A DNA stretch of 64,000 nt from Nitrospira japonica (GTDB lineage: Bacteria; Nitrospirota; Nitrospiria; Nitrospirales; Nitrospiraceae): contig NZ_LT828648.1 of assembly GCF_900169565.1 (NCBI RefSeq), forward strand, positions 2,764,501 through 2,828,500, in the 5' to 3' direction. Below the pieces are notes generated by a model that did no database searches, was not told the DNA's origin, and was given only the letters and a program-made list of their open reading frames with translations. The translations under genes were made by a program, and so were the position numbers. This document shows, one piece after another, positions 8,613-16,583 of this stretch (its first letter is position 1; every line of letters begins with the position of its first letter).

Positions 8613-9602
8613 ATGACGCCACGCGAGGCCATCGCCGATCTTCAACGCAAAATGGAGTCGTCGATCATCGGCCAGCGCGGCGTCATCCGCCAGATCCTCG
8701 TCGGCTTGCTGGCCAACGGACATCTCCTGCTCGAAGGCCTTCCCGGTCTTGCGAAGACACGAGCCGTTAAAAGCCTGGCAAGGAATCTGGACGCCACGAT
8801 GAGCCGCATCCAGTTCACGCCGGATCTTCTGCCGTCCGACATTACCGGGACCGAAGTCCTGTATCAGGAAGGCGGCAAGAATCTGTTCAAGTTTCAGCAG
8901 GGGCCGATTTTCGGCAACATCATTCTGGCCGACGAGATCAACCGCGCGCCGGCGAAGGTGCAAGCCGCGCTGCTCGAAGCGATGGAGGAACGGCAAATCA
9001 CCGTCGCTGGTACGACCCATACGATGCCTGATCTGTTCATGGTGTTGGCGACGCAAAATCCCATCGAGCAGGAAGGCACCTATCCCTTGCCGGAGGCGCA
9101 GCTCGACCGGTTCCTGATGAAGGTGCTGATCGATTATCCCGACCCGGAGAGCGAAATGGGCGTCTTGCAATTGGTGCGGAGCGAAGAATCCGCGGGGGTC
9201 CAGCCAGGTTCGCACGGTCAGAAACAGGAAGACGGAAGGATTTCCGCCGACACGATTTTGGCCGCCCGGCGCGAGATCACCGGCATCCATGTGTCCGACG
9301 CCGTCGCCCGATACATCGTGGACCTCGTCAACGCCACAAGACATCCGGATAAATTGGGCGAGCAGCTCGGTAAATGGATTCAGGTGGGATCCAGCCCTCG
9401 GGGCGGCATCGGCCTCGATCGCGCCGCCAGGACGAATGCCTGGTTCGAGGGCCGCGATCACGTGACGCCCGACGACGTCCGCGCCATGGCGCACGGTGTA
9501 TTGCGGCACCGGATGATGCTGTCGTACGACGCGAATGCCGACCGGGTCACGTCGGATCACGTGATCGACACACTCATCGAAGCGGTCGCGGTGCCGGCAT
9601 AA
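8613..9602 (+). CDS. moxR: MoxR-family AAA+ ATPase
   Basis: A cytoplasmic ATPase of 329 aa with the MoxR Walker A variant 'GLPGLAKT' at residues 42-49, Walker B in 'IILADEINRAP', sensor 'LATQNPIEQEGTYPLPEAQL' and a C-terminal lid domain. MoxR ATPases act as chaperones that mature or insert VWA-domain partners. The rest of its operon follows: DUF58 (13855), DUF4381 (14821), BatA (15311), BatB-TPR (16584) and BatD (18431). Here a sulfatase and a spermidine-synthase-like gene lie in between. A TTG at 8571 directly abuts the previous stop; the ATG is preferred because AGAGGA lies upstream of it. Confidence 0.95.
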   Translation: MTPREAIADLQRKMESSIIGQRGVIRQILVGLLANGHLLLEGLPGLAKTRAVKSLARNLDATMSRIQFTPDLLPSDITGTEVLYQEGGKNLFKFQQGPIFGNIILADEINRAPAKVQAALLEAMEERQITVAGTTHTMPDLFMVLATQNPIEQEGTYPLPEAQLDRFLMKVLIDYPDPESEMGVLQLVRSEESAGVQPGSHGQKQEDGRISADTILAARREITGIHVSDAVARYIVDLVNATRHPDKLGEQLGKWIQVGSSPRGGIGLDRAARTNAWFEGRDHVTPDDVRAMAHGVLRHRMMLSYDANADRVTSDHVIDTLIEAVAVPA

Positions 9603-9687
9603 CGGAGTCGGGCCGGTGAAGCATTCGACGTACATCGACACACGGCGGGAAGGCGACTGGTTCGTTGTTTCGACAAGGAGGTATGAC

Positions 9688-11271
9688 ATGCGTTCCAAGC
9701 TGAAAGCCTGCGCGATCATGGTCGCAGGGATGGCTGTGTTGGCCGGTCTGCCGGCACAAGCGGAACAGAAGAAGCCCAACATCCTGGTCATTTTTGGCGA
9801 CGACGTCGGTCAATCCAACATCAGCGCGTATACGCACGGGTTGATGGGTTATAAGACGCCGCACATCGACCGTATCGCCAAGGAAGGCATGCTGTTCACC
9901 GACTACTATGCCGAAAACAGCTGCACGGCCGGCAGGTCCACGTTCATCACCGGTCAAGCCGTTCTGCGGACCGGACTATCGAAGGTCGGCATTCCCGGTG
10001 CGTCGGTCGGCTTGCAGAAAACGGACATCACGATCGCGGAGGCGCTCAAGCCGCTGGGTTACGCGACCGCCCAGTTCGGCAAGAACCATCTCGGCGACAA
10101 GGATGAATACCTGCCGACCAACCATGGGTTCGACGAATTCTTCGGCAATCTGTATCACCTGAATGCCGAGGAAGAACCGGAGCGGCCGTACTACCCGCGG
10201 GATGACGCGGGGTTCGTCAAGGCCAACGCGCCACGCGGCGTGATCAAGTCTTCAAGCGACGGCAAGATCGAGGATTCGGGACCGCTCACCCGCAAGCGCA
10301 TGGAGACGGTCGACGACGAGACCACTCACGCCGCGCTGGAGTTCATGAAGAAGCAGCACGCGGCCGGCAAGCCCTTCTTTACCTGGATGAATTTCACGCG
10401 CATGCACATCTTTACCCATGTGCGGCCGGAGTATCGCGGCAAGAGCGGGATGCAGGGCAATGAGTATGCGGACGGCATGTGGGAAATGGATCAGAACGTG
10501 GGCAAGCTGCTCAAGCTGCTTGATGATCTGAAGATCGCCGACAACACCATCGTCGTCTTCACGACCGACAACGGACCCAACGCGTTCACCTGGCCGGACG
10601 CAGCCACGACGCCGTTCCGTTCCGAGAAAGACACAAACTGGGAAGGGGCCTTCCGGGTGCCGGCGATGGTGCGCTGGCCGGGTCATATCAAGCCGGGAGA
10701 GATTTCCAACGAAATGGTCTCCGGCCTGGATTGGTTCCCGACCCTGCTGGCGGCGGCGGGCGATACGACGATCAAAGATCGGTTGCTCAAGGGCTGGACG
10801 CCGTCCGGCGGCAAGACGCACTTCAAGAATCACCTCGACGGCTACAATCAGCTCGATCATCTCACCGGAAAGAGCGCCAAGGGCGCGCGCGATGAGTTCT
10901 TTTACTTCAACGACGACGGTGATCTGGTCGCGGCGCGAGTCGGCAACTGGAAACTCGTGTACGAGCGGCAGGATCAACCAGGCCAGTTCGACGTCTGGGC
11001 CCATCCGTTCACGCCGCTGCGGGTGCCGAAAATGTTCAACCTTCGGATGGACCCCTATGAGCACGCCGAGGTCTCCGGAAGCGGCTACGACCAATGGCGG
11101 GTGGAAAACGCCTACATCATCTTCATGGGCACGATGAAGTCGGCCGCGTTTCTCGAAAGCTTCGTGGAGTACCCACCGAGTCAGCGTCCGGCGAGTTTCA
11201 GCATCGACCAAATCCGTAAGGGTGTGGACAAGAAGATCGACGAATCCTTCAAGAAACGAGGCTTGGAATAG
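9688..11271 (+). CDS. Arylsulfatase-family sulfatase, Cys-type, exported (copy 2)
   Basis: A protein of 527 aa with a Sec signal peptide ending 'LPAQAEQ'. It is closely related to the sulfatase at 3303: both share the 'FGKNHLGDKDE' block, 'NHGFDEFFGNLYHLNAEEEP' and a similar C-terminal region. The activation motif C-T-A-G-R is at residues 79-83. The start was chosen from AAGGAGGT placed just before the ATG; an upstream GTG at 9616 has no such site and would bury the signal peptide. It lies between moxR and the fused membrane protein at 11319, an unusual place for a sulfatase. Substrate unknown. Confidence 0.93.
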   Translation: MRSKLKACAIMVAGMAVLAGLPAQAEQKKPNILVIFGDDVGQSNISAYTHGLMGYKTPHIDRIAKEGMLFTDYYAENSCTAGRSTFITGQAVLRTGLSKVGIPGASVGLQKTDITIAEALKPLGYATAQFGKNHLGDKDEYLPTNHGFDEFFGNLYHLNAEEEPERPYYPRDDAGFVKANAPRGVIKSSSDGKIEDSGPLTRKRMETVDDETTHAALEFMKKQHAAGKPFFTWMNFTRMHIFTHVRPEYRGKSGMQGNEYADGMWEMDQNVGKLLKLLDDLKIADNTIVVFTTDNGPNAFTWPDAATTPFRSEKDTNWEGAFRVPAMVRWPGHIKPGEISNEMVSGLDWFPTLLAAAGDTTIKDRLLKGWTPSGGKTHFKNHLDGYNQLDHLTGKSAKGARDEFFYFNDDGDLVAARVGNWKLVYERQDQPGQFDVWAHPFTPLRVPKMFNLRMDPYEHAEVSGSGYDQWRVENAYIIFMGTMKSAAFLESFVEYPPSQRPASFSIDQIRKGVDKKIDESFKKRGLE

Positions 11272-11282
11272 CGGGATAGGGT

Positions 11283-11307
11283 GCCGCCTGCCTCAGCGGC
11301 GGGCGGC
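11283..11307 (+). other. GC-rich hairpin between sulfatase and MFS/spermidine-synthase gene
   Basis: GCCGCCTGCC pairs with GGCGGGCGGC (one G-T pair) around a 5-base loop, 12 bp before the next start. There is no T-run, so it is probably an mRNA processing or pausing structure rather than a strong terminator. Confidence 0.45.
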
Positions 11308-11318
11308 GCCTCCATGAC

Positions 11319-13868
11319 ATGAGCAAGCCGTTCACCATGGCATCGCGCGCGGATTCTCAGGTGAACGGGGAAGACGCGGTCGCGGTTCGACGGTCTGCTC
11401 AGCACGCCATACCGATGACGGCGCTGTTGCTTGCGGCATCGGGAGCCGCCGCGCTTGTCTATCAGGTGCTCTGGATCAAGCAACTCTCCCTGATCGTCGG
11501 GGTGGACGTCTACGCCGTTGCCGCGGGCATCAGCGCATTCTTCGGCGGCATGGCCTTGGGAAGCCTGTTGTTGGGCCGGGTGGTCGATCGCGTCCGCCGG
11601 CCGCTGTTGTTTTACGGGGGCATCGAAGCGGGCATCGCGGCGCTGAGCGTATCGGTGACCGTTGCGCTTCCCCATACGGCGGAACTCTTCGCCACGGCCG
11701 AAGCGGCGGTCGGACCGGCGGCATGGACGATTCCGCTCGCGCTGGTGGCGGTCCCGGCCGTTCTCATGGGCGGAACGCTGTCTGCGCTGCTCCGCTCGCT
11801 TCAGCCGTTACAGGAAGCGATCAGTTTCGTCGCGGCCGGCCTATATGCGAGCAATACGCTGGGGGCGGTGGCCGGCGCCCTCCTCTGTTCGTTTCTCTTG
11901 ATTCCCTTTCTTGGCATTCGCGGCGCGGCTCTCGCGGCCGCGGCGGCCAATCTGGCCGTGGTGGCTGGTGCCATCGCTCTCGACCGGATGTCAAGGCCTT
12001 TCGACGTGGACGATCGGTTTCCGCCCGCAGCCGTCGTGCCGGGGAACATTCCGCTCGCGCTCGTGCTCTATTCCATCGCCGGAGGAATCGCGTTGGGGTA
12101 TGAAGTGGTCTGGTCCCAGGCCATCGTACCGTTCATGAGTACCAGGAGTTTCGCTTTCTCCATCGTGCTGGCGACCTATCTTGCAGGGCTCGTGATCGGC
12201 TCCGCACTCTGTGCGCGACATGCGGATCGTCTTCGCCATCCATGGGCAGCCTTCGGGTTCTTGCTGGCCGCGGCCGGCGCAGTCGCATTGCTGGAGATCG
12301 CGTTACTCGGCCGATGGCTCGTCATCGTGCAAACCCAGGCGGAGGCGGCCGTTCTGGCATTGACGAGCAGTCCTCTGTTCGGAATGTGCACGCGGTTTGC
12401 CGTCGCGGCGGTGTCCATCGTGTTTGTGCCGACGCTGCTTCTGGGCGCGGCCTTTCCAGTGGTGATTCGACTGACGGTTGACGCCCGGCATGTCGGACGT
12501 CAGACCGGGGCCGTGGTGGCGCTCAACACCGCGGGTGGTATTGCGGGAACCCTGGTCACCGGGTTCGTGCTCGTTCCCATGCTCGGACTCGTCCATGCGC
12601 TTGCGGCCTTGGCCATCGCCGCATCGGTCGTGGGTGGTATCGCGGCCATGCGGGAAGCCGAAAGCGGCTCGATGCTGCGATGGGCGACGCTCGGTACCGG
12701 CGTCCTGACGGTCCTGGTCGCGGTCGTCACGCCGGCTGACCGTCTGGCCTCGTTACTTCCGGGGGCGCGAGCCGGAACGCTCCTCTTTTATGACGAATCC
12801 CCGGGCGGGACAGTGGCGGTGGTGGAGAATCGGGCCGGTCACAACCGGTTCAGGCGGCTGTATATCGAGGGTGTGTCCAATTCCGGAGACGCGATGCCGT
12901 CGATGCGCTACATGCGGCTGCAGGCGTTGTTGCCGCTGGTCATTCATAACGGCGAGCCGCGATCGGCACTGGTCATCGGATTCGGGACCGGCATTACGGC
13001 CGGCGCGCTGTTGGCCTATGAAGACTTGGAACGCCGCGTCGTAGCCGAACTTCTGCCGGCCGTCGTACGGACCGCGCCGCTCTTTCCGGCCAATCTTGGC
13101 GCGGGAGACAATCCGAAAATCGACGTCCGCCTGCGCGACGGCCGCCGAGAACTGTTGCGCAGCCAAGACGAATACGACGTGATCACGCTCGAACCTCCGC
13201 CGCCCTCGGCCGCAGGGGTCGTGAACCTCTATTCGACCGAGTTTTATGCGCTCGTCGGCAAGCGTTTGAAACCATCAGGACTCCTCGCGCAATGGCTGCC
13301 TCTGTCGACCCAGAACGACGAGGACACGCGTTCCCTGGTTCGAAGCGTTCTCGATAGCTTCCCGCACGTCTCGCTTTGGACGACGGAATTCAACGAGATG
13401 TTGCTGGTCGGTTCCTTCGAGCCGCTGCAGCTCGACGTGCCGAGGATCACGGAACGACTGAGTCAACCTGGCGTGGCGACGGCGTTACGCCAAGTCGGAA
13501 TTGCATCTCCCGCGGCCCTACTGGCCCTCTGGGTTACGGATCGAGCCGGGCTCGAGCGGTATGCCGCCGGCGCTCCTGCCGTCACGGACGATCGTCCCCG
13601 CATCGAATATGCGTCCTGGGTCAGGCCGAAGGAAGTGGCGCAGACCTTACCCGGCTTGCTTGCCCTGTATGAGGTTCCACCCCTGCGCGGAGACGACGAG
13701 ATGTTGCGGTCACGGATGACGGCGGACCGTGAGCGGTTGATGACGTTTTATCGGGCCGGACTCCACGCGTACGACGGTGATCGCCCCTCGTGGAGGGAAG
13801 AGATGCGACGCGTCATGAACGGAGATCCGGACCCCTATTATGGTTGGTTCATCCATGAGGAAAGCTGA
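11319..13868 (+). CDS. Fused multi-TM / spermidine-synthase-like protein
   Basis: A protein of 849 aa. Residues about 30-480 form a dozen or more hydrophobic helices of the MFS-like type found in 'fused MFS/spermidine synthase' proteins ('LVYQVLWIKQLSLIVGVDVY', 'MGGTLSALLRSL'). Residues about 490-740 form a Rossmann methyltransferase-like domain with motif I 'VIGFGTGITAG'. The catalytic Asp-rich motif of true spermidine synthases is replaced by 'TLEPPPPSAAGVVNLYSTEF', a change usual in this membrane family, so polyamine synthesis is doubtful. The cellular role of the family is not established. The stop overlaps the start of the DUF58 gene, placing it in the moxR operon. Confidence 0.88.
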   Translation: MSKPFTMASRADSQVNGEDAVAVRRSAQHAIPMTALLLAASGAAALVYQVLWIKQLSLIVGVDVYAVAAGISAFFGGMALGSLLLGRVVDRVRRPLLFYGGIEAGIAALSVSVTVALPHTAELFATAEAAVGPAAWTIPLALVAVPAVLMGGTLSALLRSLQPLQEAISFVAAGLYASNTLGAVAGALLCSFLLIPFLGIRGAALAAAAANLAVVAGAIALDRMSRPFDVDDRFPPAAVVPGNIPLALVLYSIAGGIALGYEVVWSQAIVPFMSTRSFAFSIVLATYLAGLVIGSALCARHADRLRHPWAAFGFLLAAAGAVALLEIALLGRWLVIVQTQAEAAVLALTSSPLFGMCTRFAVAAVSIVFVPTLLLGAAFPVVIRLTVDARHVGRQTGAVVALNTAGGIAGTLVTGFVLVPMLGLVHALAALAIAASVVGGIAAMREAESGSMLRWATLGTGVLTVLVAVVTPADRLASLLPGARAGTLLFYDESPGGTVAVVENRAGHNRFRRLYIEGVSNSGDAMPSMRYMRLQALLPLVIHNGEPRSALVIGFGTGITAGALLAYEDLERRVVAELLPAVVRTAPLFPANLGAGDNPKIDVRLRDGRRELLRSQDEYDVITLEPPPPSAAGVVNLYSTEFYALVGKRLKPSGLLAQWLPLSTQNDEDTRSLVRSVLDSFPHVSLWTTEFNEMLLVGSFEPLQLDVPRITERLSQPGVATALRQVGIASPAALLALWVTDRAGLERYAAGAPAVTDDRPRIEYASWVRPKEVAQTLPGLLALYEVPPLRGDDEMLRSRMTADRERLMTFYRAGLHAYDGDRPSWREEMRRVMNGDPDPYYGWFIHEES

Positions 13869-14811
13869 ATTACCGGAAGCCTCGATTCCGGGGGTCTATG
13901 TCTCGGTCCCCGAGTTGATGGCGTTGGAGCACAAGGCTGCGGGTCTGACGTTCCTGCCTCGGAGAACGAGCCGCAGTGTCTTGTCAGGGCGGCATACCTC
14001 GCGGATGCGCGGGCGGGGGTTGAACTTCGAAGAGATCAGGGACTACCTGCCGGGCGACGACATTCGAAATCTGGACTGGAAAGTCACGCTCCGGTTGGGA
14101 AAACCCCATGTCCGCACCTATACGGAAGAGCGGGACCGTCCGGCGCTGTTCGTGATCGATCAACGCATGCCGATGTTCTTCGGATCACGACTGGCGCTCA
14201 AGTCGGTGGCCGCCGCGCAGGTTGCGGCGTTGGGGGCCTGGATGGTGCTTCACGCCGGCGACCGGGTCGGTGCAATGGTCTTCAACGACCATGAGATTCG
14301 CCATATCCGTCCGCATCGCAGCCGGAGCCGCGTCGAGGCCCTGTGCCGTGCCGTCGCGGACATGAATCGGGCGCTTGCTGCGGGAAGTCCGGTTCACGCG
14401 GAGTATTCCCAACTGGACCGGGCGCTCGAACGAGCGCTGCAGGCGGCTCATCATGATCATTTCGTCTGCATCGTGAGCGATTTCGCCGGTATGAGCGAGC
14501 GGACAGACCAGCTGCTTCGCGAGCTCCGGGTGCATAACGACTTGGTTGCCGTATTGGTCTTCGATCCGCTCGCGCGGAGCGCCGTCGGGGACGGACAACT
14601 GGTGGTGACTGAAGGAACACTGCAAGTCGAAGTCAATTTGAACGAACGGCAGGTTCGGGAGCCGCTCGAATCCTTCTTTGCCGGCCGGCTCCAGCACGTC
14701 GCGGCCATGTTACGCCGAAGCGATGTGCCGTTGCTCGCGATCGATTCCGGTGAGCCGGTGATCGAGCAAATCAGACGCCTGCTGGGCCGGCGTGTACCAC
14801 TTGTGAAGTGA
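13855..14811 (+). CDS. DUF58 protein of the MoxR/Bat operon
   Basis: A soluble protein of 318 aa. It has the DUF58 signature 'GRGLNFEEIRDYLPGDDIRN' followed by 'DWKVTLRLGKPHVRTYTEER' and a VWA-like fold ('ALFVIDQRMPMFFGS'). DUF58 proteins are regular partners of MoxR ATPases and may receive or present substrates to them. The start overlaps the preceding gene by 14 bp; an ATG at 13840 is also in frame. The MIDAS motif is degraded (D-Q-R-M in place of DxSxS), so metal binding is unlikely. Confidence 0.9.
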   Translation: MRKAELPEASIPGVYVSVPELMALEHKAAGLTFLPRRTSRSVLSGRHTSRMRGRGLNFEEIRDYLPGDDIRNLDWKVTLRLGKPHVRTYTEERDRPALFVIDQRMPMFFGSRLALKSVAAAQVAALGAWMVLHAGDRVGAMVFNDHEIRHIRPHRSRSRVEALCRAVADMNRALAAGSPVHAEYSQLDRALERALQAAHHDHFVCIVSDFAGMSERTDQLLRELRVHNDLVAVLVFDPLARSAVGDGQLVVTEGTLQVEVNLNERQVREPLESFFAGRLQHVAAMLRRSDVPLLAIDSGEPVIEQIRRLLGRRVPLVK

Positions 14812-14820
14812 GAGTTTGAC

Positions 14821-15324
14821 ATGGACCAGGGCGCTCATAGTCTCGAAGCTCTCAAGGAAATTCCCCTTCCCGATCCTGTCCCTTATATCCCGCAGACCGT
14901 CGGTTGGCTCCTGATCGGGGCGCTCGCGTTGGGGGCAATCGGCTATGGTCTTTGGCGAGTGGTTCGGTACCGCGCCGCCAATCGATATCGGCTGGCGGCC
15001 CTGAAAGAGTTGGCGGAGATCGAGTCACGGATCGACAATGCCGATGAGCGACATCGGGCCTTGACTGCAATCCCGGCCTTGCTCAAGCGAACGGCCATGG
15101 CTGCCGCCGGACGACAGACCGCGGCGGCCCTCTCTGATCGAGCCTGGTGGGAATTTCTGGATCGGACTTATGCTTCGGGAGGATTCTCCAACGGACCGGG
15201 CCGCCTCCTGACTCTGTTCTCGTATGCCGAACCATCGAAACTTGCCGTAGTTCCCGAATCCGAGATCAGAGACGTCATCGTATTGGTGCGCCGCTGGATC
15301 AAAGAACATCATGCTCATCTTTGA
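14821..15324 (+). CDS. DUF4381 membrane protein of the MoxR/Bat operon
   Basis: A protein of 167 aa with a short proline-rich start ('LKEIPLPDPVPYIPQTVGW'), one transmembrane helix (about residues 27-47) and a helical cytoplasmic domain with 'LLKRTAMAAAGRQTAAAL' and 'WWEFLDRTY'. These match DUF4381, the usual gene between DUF58 and batA. Its end overlaps the start of batA by 14 bp, which suggests translational coupling. Confidence 0.9.
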   Translation: MDQGAHSLEALKEIPLPDPVPYIPQTVGWLLIGALALGAIGYGLWRVVRYRAANRYRLAALKELAEIESRIDNADERHRALTAIPALLKRTAMAAAGRQTAAALSDRAWWEFLDRTYASGGFSNGPGRLLTLFSYAEPSKLAVVPESEIRDVIVLVRRWIKEHHAHL

Positions 15325-16351
15325 TGTTCCGTGGGTCTTTGCCCTGTTGCCCATCCCGCTGCTCGTATGGTGGCTGCTCCCTCCGTACCGGGAAGCGAGC
15401 CGGGCCGTTCGGGTTCCATTCTTTGAGGAAGCCGCGCATGCTGCCGGCCTCACGCCGGCGCGAGGCGCGGTCGTGCTCAGGACGAACTGGGCGCAAAAAC
15501 TCATCGCGCCGGTTTCGTGGGGACTGCTCCTCCTGGCGGCCGCCGGTCCGCAATGGGTCGAGCCGCCCATCGAACGGGTGGAAGCCGCCCGCGATCTCAT
15601 GCTGGCGATCGATCTGTCCCAGTCCATGGAGGCCAAGGACTTCACCGACCGGGAGGGGCGGCGCGTCGATCGGTTGACCGCGGTCAAGACAGTGGTGGAC
15701 GATTTTATCGACCGGCGGAAGGGCGACCGAATCGGGTTGATCGTGTTCGGCTCCGCCGCCTTTCCGCAGGCGCCGCTGACCCTGGATCATGCCACCGTAC
15801 GGCTGCTGCTCGACGAGCTTCGGATCGGCATGGCCGGGCCTCAGACCAGCATCGGCGATGCGATCGGCGTCGCCATCAAGATGACCGAACGGTCCAAGAT
15901 GAAAGAACGGGTTCTCATCTTGTTGACCGACGGGAACGACACCGCCAGCAAGCTTCCGCCGGAGCAGGCGGCCAAGATCGCCAAACAGCAGGGAGTCACG
16001 ATCCATACGATCGGGATCGGCAATCCAAAGGCGGAAGGGGAGCAGCGGGTCGATCTGCACGCGCTCGAACAGCTTGCCCAGACCACGGGTGGCCGATCCT
16101 TTCGAGGAGAACAACGGCAAGGACTCGAAGGTATCTACAAAACGCTCGACGAGATCACGCCTGAGAAAGTGAAGCGATCGCTCTATCGTCCGAAGCGGGC
16201 GCTCTATTTCTACCCGCTTTGCGTCGCGGCATTGCTGCTGGTCGCCTATCATCTCGCGATGCTCGCTTGGACAGCTATTGGCGAGAAGTCTCAAATCCGA
16301 AGCACGAATATCGAAATTCGAAACAAGGGGAATATGGAGACCGGAGCTTGA
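15311..16351 (+). CDS. batA: BatA-like VWA-domain membrane protein
   Basis: A protein of 346 aa with TM segments at about residues 6-24, 65-80 and 303-325. A von Willebrand factor A domain lies between the last two, with an intact MIDAS motif D-L-S-Q-S ('LAIDLSQSM') and 'LLTDGNDTASKLPPEQA'. Bat proteins form a membrane complex with MoxR linked to aerotolerance and envelope stress. The last 20 or so residues ('SQIRSTNIEIRNKGNMETGA') are encoded by the CGAAATTCGAA-type repeat that begins at 16293. The natural C-terminus therefore appears to have been replaced by read-through into the element. Confidence 0.9.
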   Translation: MLIFDVPWVFALLPIPLLVWWLLPPYREASRAVRVPFFEEAAHAAGLTPARGAVVLRTNWAQKLIAPVSWGLLLLAAAGPQWVEPPIERVEAARDLMLAIDLSQSMEAKDFTDREGRRVDRLTAVKTVVDDFIDRRKGDRIGLIVFGSAAFPQAPLTLDHATVRLLLDELRIGMAGPQTSIGDAIGVAIKMTERSKMKERVLILLTDGNDTASKLPPEQAAKIAKQQGVTIHTIGIGNPKAEGEQRVDLHALEQLAQTTGGRSFRGEQRQGLEGIYKTLDEITPEKVKRSLYRPKRALYFYPLCVAALLLVAYHLAMLAWTAIGEKSQIRSTNIEIRNKGNMETGA

Positions 16352-16579
16352 AATGCGATGCTGCAACTCTTGAATCTGAGCGGATTCTGTTGATTCAAGA
16401 GTGTCATGAACTGATGAATATATTCGGCGCAATTCTCCGGAAAAGCGAGTCGAATGTGAAGCAGGATCCCTGAGTTTCGAATTTCAAGTTACATGGTCCC
16501 TGTTCGATTTGCGACATTCGTATTTGTAGGCAGTATTCATAGCATTTCGAATTTCGATATTCGAATTTCGAGTTTGTAT
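16293..16579. repeat. CGAAATTCGAA-type interspersed repeat, copy 2
   Basis: The left arm (16293-16333, with CGAAGCACGAATATCGAAAT) and the inverted right arm (16472-16577, with TTTCGAATTTCGATATTCGA) bracket the whole spacer between batA and batB. The element supplies the end of batA and reaches to within about 5 bp of the batB start, which has no visible Shine-Dalgarno site. Confidence 0.8.
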
Positions 16580-16583
16580 TCCC

